Positions 16,779 to 26,869 are shown, numbered from the stretch's first letter. The stretch: 64,000 nt of DNA from Angomonas deanei (GCA_903995115.1 LR877153.1:620001-684000); one strand, 5' to 3'. Notes: generated from the letters alone by a model not told the origin. Numbers and translations are program-made.

Positions 16779-18710
16779 TCATGCCGCGACATAGTTCAGC
16801 TGTGTCACTGCCTGACCGCAGGACGCCATTATTTCACAGTTACCACCGTACGACGCCACCGGGGAGGACAAGAGCGTCACCCGCGAGCCAATCTCCGTCT
16901 TGGACGACTCTGTGTTATTGTTCGCCGAGGAGCATTTTATCTTGAGGGACTGCTTCGCCACGCTGGTGCACCCATCCAACGCGGGCAACTGCACCTGTTG
17001 CACATCGTTGGCAGAGCCAGCGACTTTGTCCATGTCGATGAGGTACAGGGAGCTGTTAAACCCACCGGTACAAACGGAATTTCGGTTCATAAACACCAAA
17101 TCAAACCGCTCGAACAGGAGATCGGATTGATAGAATTTCTCCATGTCCTGTCGCAGGTGGGGGTGCAGCTCCCACTGACGCAGCGGGGTCACGGTATTGG
17201 TGCCCGTAGTGTCTTTCCGGTGAATAGGGCTGCTGGGGGACATGCTGGGGGCACCACCAGTGGCACCACGAACATCCCACAAACACACCGTCATGAAGTC
17301 TCTTCCGGCAATATACCGGCCGCAAGGGCTGAGGGCGCAGTCGCTAAGGCTGTTGGTGACGTGGCCGAAGGTGCCGTCCGCGTCTCGCGAGGGGTTGCTG
17401 AAGAGCGAGCCCGACTGGGAGAACCACTTGAGGTTCTGTCGCATGTCAATCACACGGACATTACCTGCTGAAGTCACCACAAACAGCAAAAACGGTTCAT
17501 GAGGAAAGTTTTTGACCGTGCGTATAATCTCTTTTGGATCTTCGTCGCCTGGTGGACGAATGTTGTACGTCTCTAGCGATATTTCCGGGTACTCCGTGCA
17601 CCACAGCTGCACTGTCAGATCGTCCGCCGAAACAAACTGCTCCGAATCGGTCAGTGGGCAGAGCGAGTTAATGCTGTACTCGTGGTTGAGGGCAAAACGC
17701 GAGATCATCTTCATTGCTACGGTAGAGTCGCGGGAGGGGCTGGTGAGCGGTCCCGTGCCGTCCGCCTCTAGCTGGTCTACCATCCTCACCGGATCGACCG
17801 ACTTGCGGACGGAGGGGAGGACCTTGTATAGCTTTGGTACCTTCTCATTGGCCGTCAGCAGCAGCGGGGATGGGCTGGTGTGGGGGAGGAACGCCAGCGC
17901 CGCGATATTCGGGGTGACCTCCACGTTGTTGAGGGGGTCGATCACAGACGAATAGGCGAACTGGCTCACATGGTACTCGTACGGAACGGTGGTGCGCGGA
18001 GGGGCACGGGTAATGTCGGACAGCATCGTCTTCCGCTGGGAAGGGGTGATGGGTTCTCGCCGCATGATGGACACACGCCCGGCTCTGTCCCCTGTCGCCA
18101 CGTACTCATTACAGGTCGCCATGGCAGAAACGTACTCAATTGGGTTTTGACGAAAGGTGGTACCCTTGGAGGTGGGGTGGACGTCGGAGCGAGTGCTGAG
18201 ATATTTTTTGAAGGGTACGCCAGAAACATACGCTTCACGAAAGGTAAACTTGTCAATCGTGGAGGGGAGGGTACAGTACTTGACGCCCAGTACACCTCCT
18301 GCGGTGGCAGCGTTGGGGTTGTGGCTGGTGCTCCGCTCCCGGTAGGAGTTGCCCAGTGTGTCCCCGCTCAGGCGTGGAACCGACGGGGAGGACTCGCGCG
18401 CCTGGTTGTGCTCTAGCAGCGTCTCAATCGCATCTGGCCGTCGCTGGCTGCTCGACAAGGATTGTCCGTCGTCTTTAAAAGAACTATTCCCAAAGTCGTC
18501 GTGCGTTGTATCGGTCGCCGCGGACGTGCCACTTGTGGTCAGCAGGGGATCTAAGTGCCGTTTGCCGGTGGAATCCACGCTGCTAGTTACTGTCGAACTA
18601 TTTGCGCTCGGTCGGGGAGAGTAGGTGCCGGGCTGGGCACCGTCCCTCTCCTTCATGGTGCTACGCTTCTTGTTTACCGACCCATCCAGGTTAAGACTGG
18701 GAACGAACAT
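16779..18710 (-). CDS. Protein phosphatase 2A regulatory subunit B (B55 family)
   Basis: Protein of 643 residues. The C-terminal two thirds is a B55 WD40 propeller: LLTANEKVPKLYKV, ALNHEYSINSLCPL, FVSADDLTVQLW, RVIDMRQN, ALSPCGRYIAGRDFMTVCLW, HPHLRQDMEKFYQSDLLFERF and ending VCTGGFNSSLYLIDMD. These match the blades and insertions of PPP2R2/Cdc55. The B subunit targets the PP2A core to substrates in cell-cycle control. The first about 180 residues are an unusual Ser/Thr/Asp-rich disordered extension. The open frame goes 36 codons further upstream, but that stretch is a C/T-rich tract ending in ACAATAG, so the ATG at 18710 is the likely start. The stop codon is TGA, showing that TGA terminates here. 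Confidence 0.85.
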   Translation of the reverse strand: MFVPSLNLDGSVNKKRSTMKERDGAQPGTYSPRPSANSSTVTSSVDSTGKRHLDPLLTTSGTSAATDTTHDDFGNSSFKDDGQSLSSSQRRPDAIETLLEHNQARESSPSVPRLSGDTLGNSYRERSTSHNPNAATAGGVLGVKYCTLPSTIDKFTFREAYVSGVPFKKYLSTRSDVHPTSKGTTFRQNPIEYVSAMATCNEYVATGDRAGRVSIMRREPITPSQRKTMLSDITRAPPRTTVPYEYHVSQFAYSSVIDPLNNVEVTPNIAALAFLPHTSPSPLLLTANEKVPKLYKVLPSVRKSVDPVRMVDQLEADGTGPLTSPSRDSTVAMKMISRFALNHEYSINSLCPLTDSEQFVSADDLTVQLWCTEYPEISLETYNIRPPGDEDPKEIIRTVKNFPHEPFLLFVVTSAGNVRVIDMRQNLKWFSQSGSLFSNPSRDADGTFGHVTNSLSDCALSPCGRYIAGRDFMTVCLWDVRGATGGAPSMSPSSPIHRKDTTGTNTVTPLRQWELHPHLRQDMEKFYQSDLLFERFDLVFMNRNSVCTGGFNSSLYLIDMDKVAGSANDVQQVQLPALDGCTSVAKQSLKIKCSSANNNTESSKTEIGSRVTLLSSPVASYGGNCEIMASCGQAVTQLNYVAA

Positions 18711-18913
18711 TGCCGTCTCAATACCTATTGTAACAAAAAATGAGAAGAGAAGAACGAATTTCGTTTGGAAACCACTCAGCGCAGGAATTGACAGTGGTGG
18801 AGAAGGTAGGGTAAACATTCAAAAACACCAAAACTACTTTTTGCCTATTTAGCTTACTGTGTATCCATAAATATACTTTTTCTTAAGAGATGTGTAGAAT
18901 CGTCAACCGCTGC

Positions 18914-19375
18914 TCAGTTTCGCATGTCTTTCGCGTTCGCCACCGTTTCCTCAAACGAGAACTCAAACTTCTTCTTGAACGCCAAATCCTGGAAGTCGTA
19001 CTTCCTCCTGTCCTCGCTGCTATACATGCGGTGACTAACCCATTCCACCGGGCACTGCACGCGGCGGGCCTGCAGGTCTCTCCACCAGTAGGCGTCCTTG
19101 AAGTCGGCGGGGACGGGGATCTTGTGGTAGCGCTGGTCGGGTACGTGGTGGGCGGAGTTCATCCAGTGAGGGTCGTACACCTCTTCGTAGGTGTCGTGGT
19201 CTACCCGTCTATCGGCGTGAATTAACTTGCGTGGGTCGTACATGGGAAGGGGGTCCCAGTTGTACCGGTGCAGCGAGTTCTTATTCAGTATGCGCTTCAG
19301 TTGATGGGAGAACATTCCCTGCCCCTGTTTGAATATAACAGGGTTCTTACGAGCTACGCGACTACAGTGGAACAT
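18914..19375 (-). CDS. Small basic protein, probably mitochondrial
   Basis: Protein of 153 residues from an ATG at 19375. MFHCSRVARKNPVIFKQGQG is a plausible mitochondrial presequence. The rest is rich in His, Tyr, Trp, Asp and Arg (HRYNWDPLPMYDPRKLIH, DAYWWRDLQARR), a composition much like kinetoplastid mitoribosomal or respiratory accessory subunits. No family is recognised. It has the same size and style as the 145-residue protein at 11,995-12,432, but I see no alignable similarity between them. Confidence 0.6.
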   Translation of the reverse strand: MFHCSRVARKNPVIFKQGQGMFSHQLKRILNKNSLHRYNWDPLPMYDPRKLIHADRRVDHDTYEEVYDPHWMNSAHHVPDQRYHKIPVPADFKDAYWWRDLQARRVQCPVEWVSHRMYSSEDRRKYDFQDLAFKKKFEFSFEETVANAKDMRN

Positions 19376-19745
19376 GTTTCCTTTTCTAAACTAGCAAGCA
19401 AAAAGTTATGGTGAAGAGGGAAAGCAGAATATGGAAAGGTGACAGTGAAGAACGGGGGTCGCCTCTAGTTTTTCTGTTTGTTTGTTTTCTTGTAGTATTG
19501 TTGTTATTTTCGTAACTGATTGTATGGCGTAATGATAAAACACCTAAATTTTCAAAAATGTCTATGGTCGATGCATTCTATTGCGATTCATGGGGGATTT
19601 TATATATAAATAAAAACTATCATGGCCCATTTTATATTTTATGGTTAGTTGAAAGAAAGAAATACAGTAATGAGTAAAAAAAAAAAAAAAAAAGACTCTA
19701 TGGAAAAATGTATGACTGGGTATTAATAAATGCAGGAATGGCACC
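19376..19745. other. Intergenic region upstream of the 153-residue gene
   Basis: 370 bp, AT-rich, no protein gene. On the minus strand there is a long T tract (seen as the A run at 19,678-19,693) followed by pyrimidine-rich sequence towards 19,400-19,500, suitable for trans-splicing. Nothing else was recognised. Confidence 0.5.
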
Positions 19746-22700
19746 TTACTTGCTCGCCTTCTTCATTTTTTTCAGGCGGCGGGAAGTCTTCTTTAGCTTC
19801 TTCCTGGTCGACGCGGGACTGAGCGGGTACCGGGCTGGCGTGGCCGCCACAGGGGCAAAGGATGCCGGTCGGATCACCTCCACTCCGGTAGAGGCGCCTG
19901 CTGCCTCCTTCTTCTCAGAGGACTCAATGAGACGCGACTGAATGTCGTCCCGTAACTTGAGCAGCATGGTCAACTTCTCTCGCATCTCCATCAGGGTGGC
20001 CTCCGTCCCGGCATCCGTGCCAGCCGCCCCTTCGTTGCTGCCGATGGTATCCTGCAGGTGCTGGATGCTCTCCACCATGGTGTTCAGTCGTAGTCGCAAC
20101 TTCTCCGCATCAGCGGAGTTGTGGGTAGCAGCCGTCACGGTCTCGGTCTCGGTCTCGTCCGTGGTGTCCTCATGGGTCTCAGGGGCAGCGGAGGATTCCT
20201 TCTCCTCCTCTGCCACGCGACGCACCTCCTCCGCTAATTGCTGCGCCGAACTCTTTTTGGACTCGAAGGCTAACGTTTCAGCGACGCTAATGGAGGACGG
20301 GAGTCCCATGGAGGTTGCTCCCGCTCGGCGAAGGCGGTCCTGTTCCATCCGCAGCTTGTTGATTTCACCTCTCAACTGGATAATGTTCTGCTCCAGCTTG
20401 TTCAGCACGCTGCGCTTGGTGGTGTGGAGCATGCGCTTTTCCAGCAGACTGATGCTGAAGCGCAGCTGCTCAATCTTGTCTTGAGCCCCCTGGTACTCGC
20501 TATTCTCGGAAGTTTGCATCTCCTCCTCCTTCCGGCGCGCCGCATCGCGGACCTTCGCCCATGTCGTGTTGGCCTGGACAGAGGCGATGCACTCATCTAA
20601 CTCCTCCAAATCCGAGCGAGATGCCGCCAGAACCGCCATCAGCGTCTCATCGTCTTCTCCTCCCTCTTCCTCCGTCATCTGACTCTCCAGCGCGGCAATC
20701 TCACGGCGGAGTCGTACGGCGGCCAGGTGGAGGCCGTCGTACTGTTCGGGAGTGCAGGTGAATCCGTTGGTGGTCGCAGGGGCCGCCTGCTCCTCCGCCG
20801 CTTCCATCGTGTCCTCTTCCACGGCAGGGGAGCTCTCCTCCGCGGCAGCCTCCACGTGTTCGGCAAGCTCACCGGCGTCTTCGGTTTCCTGCTCTGCGGA
20901 AGCCTCCAAGTCCTCCTGCAGTTCCTCTTCCCCGTTTTGGTTCGCGTTCAGTTGCTTCTCCAGCATCTGCGCCGCCATTTCCGCTTCCTTTTGGCGCTTC
21001 AGAGCCATCTCTGCTTCCGCCTGGGCCTTGCGCGCCTCCTCACGCTGTTTTTCCAACGCACGCATGCGACTCTCCTTCTCCCTTTCCATCTCTTCGTCCT
21101 CTAGTCGCTTTTTCTCGTCAGCCTCGCTGGCGTTAATCTCGTCAATCTGGCCTTCCAGCTCTTTTATAGATCCTTCCACGGAATCGATTTTTCCCTGCAA
21201 GGCGCTCAGTACCCTTTCCTTCTTGTCCAGCAGGCTGTTCAGCTCTTCTCTATATTTCTCCATCTGCTCGAGAGCGGCGTTGCGTTGCTCAGCAAGCTGT
21301 TCGAGCACGGTCAGCTGCCTTTCTTCCGCAGCCTCCACTTCTATGTTCTCTATGTCGTCTTCCACGTCCTCCGCCTCCTTGGCGTTCCTCTCGTTAGCCG
21401 CCGATGAAGTCGTTTCTAAGTTCTCTCCCGAGTCAAACTCTCGCAGAGAAGCGTTAATTTCGTTTTCTAGAGCTTCGTCCTCCTCGGCGGCTTCCTCGTT
21501 TTTTTGCACCTCGGCGGTGGAATACTCGGGTGCCTCCGCATACTGGGGGTACTGACGGGGTGAGACCGTGTTCAACTTGGCCTCATTCAGTTGCTGTGTT
21601 ACGTCAGACAACTTCTTTCTAGCCACGTTCAGACGAGCCTGGATGTTTTCCACATTGTCGACGTCGTCGGAACGCAGAAGCTGTCGACGGAGCAAGGAAA
21701 CCTGGACCTTGGCGGCGTGGTAGGCCTCCGTCAGGGAGGCGACATCGGTGTTGGCGTTCGTCTCTTCGACGGCTTCCTCCTCCTGAGCGGCCTCCTGGGC
21801 GGCTTTTTGCTCCTGCTTCGGGGAAACGGAAAACTCCTTTATGATGGGCGCGTGGCGGGTGGCTTGGCGATGAGGGGTGGTGCTTTCCACGGCGTGCTTG
21901 ATGCGGTCCGTTTCGCTGCCGTCCACCTCCTCCACGGCGTCATCCATGGCGCCCACGACGTCTCCGACGTTCTTCTCGTTAGGCTGAAACTTTTTCTTTC
22001 CTCTTACCGGGGTCTTCAGCGCCGGGGCGCCCTTGAGGCGGATCGTCTCGGTCAGGGATGGCTCGGCAAACTCATCCGCCACGCGACGAACGAGGATGCG
22101 GGAGAGGGGGATGGGATCCTCCTCCGCGCGCGTCTCGGGGGCGTCTATGGGCTCCGCCTTGATGTTACCACTGCGGTCGTGCGTCAGCTCCGCCAGCTCA
22201 ATGTAGTCCGTGTACTTGGAGAAGAACAACAACGCATCCTTGTCGGAGAGGACGTCGGAGGACCAGTTAAATCTCTGAAACACAACGTCTAACGGCTCCC
22301 ACGACAGGTGGATACTTTCGTACCGGCGACGGAGAAAGTCCTCATCGCTCCAGTCCAGGAGTCGGTCCGTTTCTTGAGAGTAAAACACCTTGAAGCGGCG
22401 GCAGGCGCCAATGTCGGACAGTGCCTCTCTTAGCATGCCCGCATCTAACGCCTTCACCATTTGTGTAAGGTCTTCCGGCTTAAAGGGATAATCGGCCAGC
22501 TGCAGCAGCGGTCGGACACAGTGGTTCAGTACACTGTGGTGATAGCCGCCTGTGGCGTTGATTTCCTTTCGCAGGCGATACATGGTTCCGTTGGACCGCT
22601 TCACGATACTTTCAAAGTAGGGGTGCGCGCTGATGGCGTCGAAGGGAGTACCGGAGGAGGAAGCCTCGTCTTCCTTCTTCCCGGTGGGTTCCTCAGCCGC

Positions 22701-23162
22701 CTCTTCGCTTTCCGCGGCGGCAGTGTAAGTTTCCTCCTTTTCGTTTTCCGCCGCAATATCCTCTACAGCTTCGCCCTCTTCAGGAACCTCCAACGCCCTG
22801 AGCACGTTGTCGTCGTCGTCGTGGGTTGGCTTTACAGGAGTGGGGGCGGCAGGCTTTGACGTTGTCTTGTTCTTCCATGTCTTTTCCTTCTTGGCAAACT
22901 TCCTCTCGACAACAGGTGCGGGCTGCGGCACTTTTACCTCAACCTTCTCCTCTTCCTGAACCGCCAATTCGGCGTCGGTGTCCTCAAAGTTACTCACAAA
23001 CTTGATTTTCTGTGGTTTTGCCTTGAAGAGGTGGGAGTAATGATTCTTGTAGTTGCGTGGAGAAGCGGTGTTGCTTCCGTCCGCACCTTGGTTGGAAGAG
23101 GATGAAAAGCCCGCTGCTAAAATTGCGCAGGAGCTGCCCCTCGTGACGAATCGTCGCATCAT
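19746..23162 (-). CDS. Very large coiled-coil protein with presequence-like N-terminus and basic tail
   Basis: Protein of 1,138 residues. It starts MMRRFVTRGSSCAILAAGFS, a strong mitochondrial-type presequence. A globular region (about 170-330) includes FDAISAHPYFESIVKRSNG, then HCVRPLLQLADYPFKPEDL and YSQETDRLLDWSDEDFLRRR. The middle and C-terminal parts are long Glu/Ala/Lys coiled-coil blocks (about 470-700, 740-850, 900-1,060) separated by acidic linkers. The last 40 residues are strongly basic (STRKKLKKTSRRLKKMKKAS). I recognise no catalytic domain. A mitochondrial coiled-coil protein with a basic tail could be structural, for example at the kinetoplast or its attachment complex, but this is inference from architecture only. 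Confidence 0.75.
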   Translation of the reverse strand: MMRRFVTRGSSCAILAAGFSSSSNQGADGSNTASPRNYKNHYSHLFKAKPQKIKFVSNFEDTDAELAVQEEEKVEVKVPQPAPVVERKFAKKEKTWKNKTTSKPAAPTPVKPTHDDDDNVLRALEVPEEGEAVEDIAAENEKEETYTAAAESEEAAEEPTGKKEDEASSSGTPFDAISAHPYFESIVKRSNGTMYRLRKEINATGGYHHSVLNHCVRPLLQLADYPFKPEDLTQMVKALDAGMLREALSDIGACRRFKVFYSQETDRLLDWSDEDFLRRRYESIHLSWEPLDVVFQRFNWSSDVLSDKDALLFFSKYTDYIELAELTHDRSGNIKAEPIDAPETRAEEDPIPLSRILVRRVADEFAEPSLTETIRLKGAPALKTPVRGKKKFQPNEKNVGDVVGAMDDAVEEVDGSETDRIKHAVESTTPHRQATRHAPIIKEFSVSPKQEQKAAQEAAQEEEAVEETNANTDVASLTEAYHAAKVQVSLLRRQLLRSDDVDNVENIQARLNVARKKLSDVTQQLNEAKLNTVSPRQYPQYAEAPEYSTAEVQKNEEAAEEDEALENEINASLREFDSGENLETTSSAANERNAKEAEDVEDDIENIEVEAAEERQLTVLEQLAEQRNAALEQMEKYREELNSLLDKKERVLSALQGKIDSVEGSIKELEGQIDEINASEADEKKRLEDEEMEREKESRMRALEKQREEARKAQAEAEMALKRQKEAEMAAQMLEKQLNANQNGEEELQEDLEASAEQETEDAGELAEHVEAAAEESSPAVEEDTMEAAEEQAAPATTNGFTCTPEQYDGLHLAAVRLRREIAALESQMTEEEGGEDDETLMAVLAASRSDLEELDECIASVQANTTWAKVRDAARRKEEEMQTSENSEYQGAQDKIEQLRFSISLLEKRMLHTTKRSVLNKLEQNIIQLRGEINKLRMEQDRLRRAGATSMGLPSSISVAETLAFESKKSSAQQLAEEVRRVAEEEKESSAAPETHEDTTDETETETVTAATHNSADAEKLRLRLNTMVESIQHLQDTIGSNEGAAGTDAGTEATLMEMREKLTMLLKLRDDIQSRLIESSEKKEAAGASTGVEVIRPASFAPVAATPARYPLSPASTRKKLKKTSRRLKKMKKASK

Positions 23163-23323
23163 TTTCGTTTATGCTAGCTGGTATTTTTTTATTCTTGTAG
23201 AGGAAAAGAAATGGGAGGTCACGATCACAGGAGATACACACTTCGCGAAACAGAATATACGACTACAAACAACATGTGAGAACACTTATATATGTACAAG
23301 GAAAAATAATTTACATCGAGCCT

Positions 23324-24049
23324 TCATTCCGATGAAAGGATTCCAGCGATATCTTCGTATATAAGACGCCCGGTCTCCGGGTCTACCAAGGCCTGCAGCA
23401 TTTCCTCCATTTCATCTTCCGTGAAACGCTCTCCTTCGCTTGTCATTGCGGCTTTCAGCTCCTCCGGTTCAAGGTAACCTTTGTTATCCTTGTCAATGGC
23501 TTTAAAAGCTCGATACACTTCATCGAGCGTATTTCTTTGCACCGAAATAGGGGATCCGAAGCGATCGAGCGGAATGATCCCTGTTGCCTTTAAAGTATCT
23601 CCGCCGAGGACGTTCGTCATCATCGCGTCCACCAACACACTCTCTAAACGACTTTTGCTGACAGCACCTGATGAGGGAGCATCATACTCCACCAGCTGCA
23701 CTACATAAACCAGATCGCTCTGGGAAAGGTTCAAACCCATTGCACGAGCCACATATCCGATTTGGAGTGTAGGAAAATAATCTTCGCTGCCAGCCGCTTC
23801 GTTGGCAAGCGCTGAATTTTTGAGAGGTCCACGCCGCGACGGATCGGATGCCAGGACAACCTCCGCAAGATCACTGAAAAGAGATTTAAGCTTCTCCCGC
23901 CTAACACTATGTTTCGTCCCTATGCCATAAAAGAGGCTAGAAGGGGCATTAGCATCTTCGACACCTGCACTTTCCGCAGGTTTCTTTTCTGCCCCGTCAG
24001 TGGTGTCTTTGGTCTTCTTCTTTTTTGTTTTCTTTTGAGCAGAACTCAT
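23324..24049 (-). CDS. EF-hand protein, DRC8/EFCAB2-like
   Basis: Protein of 241 residues with a calmodulin-like fold after a Lys-rich N-terminus (KKTKKKKTKD). The first lobe has FPTLQIGYVARAMGLNLSQSD (about 92-112), the usual A-R-A-G pattern of an inactive EF hand. The best Ca2+ loop is D186-E197 (DKDNKGYLEPEE), with Lys instead of Asp/Asn/Ser at loop position 5. A final hand at about 223 lacks the terminal Glu. One poor and one near-canonical hand with this spacing resembles DRC8/EFCAB2, a subunit of the axonemal nexin-dynein regulatory complex. The gene lies directly downstream of IFT57, but gene order in kinetoplastids is not strong evidence of shared function. The assignment to DRC8 is tentative. 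Confidence 0.7.
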   Translation of the reverse strand: MSSAQKKTKKKKTKDTTDGAEKKPAESAGVEDANAPSSLFYGIGTKHSVRREKLKSLFSDLAEVVLASDPSRRGPLKNSALANEAAGSEDYFPTLQIGYVARAMGLNLSQSDLVYVVQLVEYDAPSSGAVSKSRLESVLVDAMMTNVLGGDTLKATGIIPLDRFGSPISVQRNTLDEVYRAFKAIDKDNKGYLEPEELKAAMTSEGERFTEDEMEEMLQALVDPETGRLIYEDIAGILSSE

Positions 24050-24449
24050 TTTTTTTTTTTTTTACCTTTTTATTATTTCTATTTTAGTGAAATTATTCGC
24101 ACCACGTCAACGAAAGCAAAAATGTTGGGAGAAGGAAAGGAAGTGTTCGCCGAATGAGCAGTTAGACTCCTTACACCACAAAAAAAAAAAAGATGAGCTT
24201 TTTGCCAAAAACGAGCAAAAAAGAAAAGAAAAATTCATTGATTGTAAAATATTACAGCTTCTGATTGAAAAAAAATACATCTCTAATTAACATTGGTATG
24301 CTTGTCCTGCTCGAAAAACAAAACAAAACAAAACAAAAAACATTTTTTCATATAAATGTAGGAAAACGGAATTTCACTCAATGTCTATACACTCTACCTT
24401 TTTTTTTTTTTTTCATCCTCCTGTCCGCCTTTCGAACTCTCTTGGGAAT

Positions 24450-25649
24450 TTAATCATAGTAATCAGTGTTCGAGTCGTCTTCGTCGTATTTTCCGACACC
24501 TTCCCTTTTTTCTTTGGTTTGCTTGGTGACGTAGTGGAGCACACTGTTTTGCAGGACACCAATACGGAGTGCCATTTGTTTAATTTCTTCCTGCACCTTG
24601 TTCACGGCTTCCTTCACCTGCATCAACGGAGTGGTATCCGAAATCTTGGTTTCCCTGTCTTCAATATCGGCCTTTGTCTGATCTAGCACTTCGCTGATTT
24701 GGTTCAGCTCCATCGTCAGCTGTTGCACACTTTGGTTGGCAACGTTAGCCGAGTCACGGGAGGTGTTCAACTCACGAAGCTTCACCCTGTAGCCCTCCAC
24801 TAATTCGGAAAATTGTTGGGCCAGTGTTTGCTCTCTCTTCTGGATGCGCTCTTTTGATTTACCCATGTCGTCCGCAAGTCTTTCCAGCATTTGCCTAACG
24901 TCGGGGTAAATCTTCTCGATGGCGTTCAACAACACGGAGGAACTTTCCACACGCGAGCGCCAGTCGTCCGTATTTTCGGCTCTAACTTGCAGCAAAGGAG
25001 CGACACGCTCCACCTCTAAGTTCCACTCTTCCGGGTTCACCGAAGACACAATCTGTGCGGAGTCATCCTTGGTGCTCTTTTCACCGGTCGCACGGACGTA
25101 CACCTCATCTTCGTCGTCACTGTCAATCACGACGTTATCCTCCACCTGGTCCATATCTGCATCTTCGTCTCCATCCGCCACGTCCCCTAGTTCATCGTAT
25201 TTCTCCATTTTGCTGTAGTCCACCGGGCGAAATTGAAATCCTTTGTGGGTCAGCGCCTGGTCCACTAGGGCAGAAAGCAAGATGAGCACGGTTTCACCGC
25301 TGCCTTGCTTGATTCGATTGGGGGACAAGTTTGGTGCCGAAACGTTCATTTCCTTTAATTCGGCCAAAATAGTTGTGGCAGACGCGTTCGGGTCGTCGAA
25401 CTGGCCAGGGGCTTCAAACTTACGGCCGCACAAGTTGATTAACCATGCGCAAAGGGACGTGAAGTAGTAAAATTGGGCGTTTGTATTATCCACGGTGGAC
25501 GGCGCTGTAAAATAAAACTGGTCCAGTGGCTTGAAAGGGGGCTTTACAGAAGTGCAGAAGCTACTCTCATAGTTCAAGATTCGAAGCTTGTCCAGAATCG
25601 TCTGCATGCTCACATCATCGGTGGTATTTTTTGTTTCCTCTTCAGCCAT
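24450..25649 (-). CDS. IFT57: Intraflagellar transport protein IFT57 (HIPPI)
   Basis: Protein of 399 residues matching IFT57, an IFT-B peripheral subunit that binds IFT20 and the kinesin-II side. The N-terminal calponin-homology-like domain covers about 12-145 (ILDKLRILNYESSFC, then HYFTSLCAWL-like ordering and the loop PNRIKQGSGETVLILLSAL). An acidic linker follows (GDEDADMDQVEDNVVIDSDD). The coiled coil at about 215-375 has the family-typical WNLEVERVAPLLQVR, then DDWRSRVESS, KIGS-type spacing and the closing IKQMALRIGVLQNSVLHYV. Its presence, with CCDC40 on the other strand, shows a functional flagellum. Start at ATG 25649. Confidence 0.9.
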   Translation of the reverse strand: MAEEETKNTTDDVSMQTILDKLRILNYESSFCTSVKPPFKPLDQFYFTAPSTVDNTNAQFYYFTSLCAWLINLCGRKFEAPGQFDDPNASATTILAELKEMNVSAPNLSPNRIKQGSGETVLILLSALVDQALTHKGFQFRPVDYSKMEKYDELGDVADGDEDADMDQVEDNVVIDSDDEDEVYVRATGEKSTKDDSAQIVSSVNPEEWNLEVERVAPLLQVRAENTDDWRSRVESSSVLLNAIEKIYPDVRQMLERLADDMGKSKERIQKREQTLAQQFSELVEGYRVKLRELNTSRDSANVANQSVQQLTMELNQISEVLDQTKADIEDRETKISDTTPLMQVKEAVNKVQEEIKQMALRIGVLQNSVLHYVTKQTKEKREGVGKYDEDDSNTDYYD

Positions 25650-25967
25650 TTTTGAAATAAAATAAAATCCAACGGTATTCTTTTCTTTTCCGATAAAAGT
25701 ATAAAAAGTTTTCTTTTACTTATTTTTTTTAGCGACCGAAAAAAAAAAAAATACGATGATATTTACTGCTTCCAAAAATTACACAAAAAAAAAAAAAAAA
25801 AAACTGTAGACTACCGGATAATAAAAGTGAAAAAAAAAAAAAAAAGAGGAGAAATAAAATAGATGTTATATACATTAAAATGGAGCAACGGAAAAACAAA
25901 TACACAATTGACAGTAACAAGGAACGGTAAATATATTATTTTGCTTTTTTTGGTAATTGAATGTACA
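25650..25967. other. AT-rich intergenic region with several A runs
   Basis: 318 bp with no gene. On the minus strand it has four long T tracts (A runs at about 25,740-25,752, 25,785-25,803, 25,829-25,845 and nearby). They can supply the pyrimidine signals for processing between the 124-residue gene and IFT57. No RNA gene was recognised. Confidence 0.5.
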
Positions 25968-26342
25968 TTAATCCGAGCTTTTCAGAAATATCATTTTGTG
26001 GTTCTCGACATAGTTTTGTTGGAGTGGGACTGAACTTCTCACATTGTAGGATTGAGAAGAAACTAGTGTCCAACCTCCCTCTTCATCCAGGGCATCCATA
26101 AGAATTACCATCAGTCTAGATATTCCTTCAGAGTCACAAAACTGACCGTCGAGCTTAATACTCCAGTGACTCGGGTTTTTTACATGACGAAATTTAGCTT
26201 TGGTAGGGTTGCTGCAAAAGGCAGATGTCGTAGAGTATGGTATTAATTCATTGAGAACATCAATTGTAGATTCTTTGATTGGACCGACAATCGAAATTTC
26301 CGGGCAATTAAAAGTAAGGTTCACTATCAGAGTTTTTTCCAT
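25968..26342 (-). CDS. Small orphan protein
   Basis: Protein of 124 residues. The open frame extends to a GTG at 26360, but the first ATG is at 26342 (MEKTLIVNLTFN). It has the look of a real small globular protein: hydrophobic strands (TLIVNLTFNCPEISIVGPI), a helix (ISRLMVILMDALDEEG), a WTLVSSQSYNV strand and a conserved-looking end (ENHKMIFLKSSD). The codons are distinctly more A/T-rich than in the eL6 to IFT57 stretch. I recognise no family. It sits in the AT-rich end of the minus unit, one gene from the strand switch. Confidence 0.5.
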   Translation of the reverse strand: MEKTLIVNLTFNCPEISIVGPIKESTIDVLNELIPYSTTSAFCSNPTKAKFRHVKNPSHWSIKLDGQFCDSEGISRLMVILMDALDEEGGWTLVSSQSYNVRSSVPLQQNYVENHKMIFLKSSD

Positions 26343-26869
26343 TGAACTTCTAGTTGCCACGCTTTGGTATAAATCCTATCTGTGTGCTACTATATATTCT
26401 TGCTGTTCTATTGTAAGAGCAAAGTGCAAATATTGGAACCCGTACAACCCTCTATCAAAGTAGCAACTATAGAAATATGCTGAAGAGCAGCCCACAATAA
26501 TACGAAATATGTACGGGACAACAGGACAAGAGAGAGAGAGAGGGAGAGGCGCGTGCGGATAATAAAAGTGCAGGAGTTCAACTTTGTCGGGATGTGTGGA
26601 ACAGTTATATGAAATTAGGCAAAAAACAAAAAAAAATGTTACGTGGTAAATGGATATACAATTCTGGAGTCGCCAAATTATTATTTAATGAAACGCACTT
26701 TTTATCGAACGGTAGGAAAAAAGGAGGAAGAATCTCCTGTTGCCCACTAACGTGCGATCAATAAGCATAATTTTTTTTTCCTTTTTATGCCTTTTCCAAC
26801 ATCAAACATAATGCGAAGGATAACTTCTGTTAAAGCAAATAGACGAAAGAAACAATTCATTTCGCGCCA
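26343..26869. other. Intergenic region with purine-rich block
   Basis: 527 bp without a protein gene. A GAGAGAGAGAGGGAGAGG block at about 26,530-26,550 reads as a C/T tract on the minus strand and is the likely trans-splice signal for the orphan gene downstream. The rest is AT-rich and nothing else was recognised. Confidence 0.5.
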
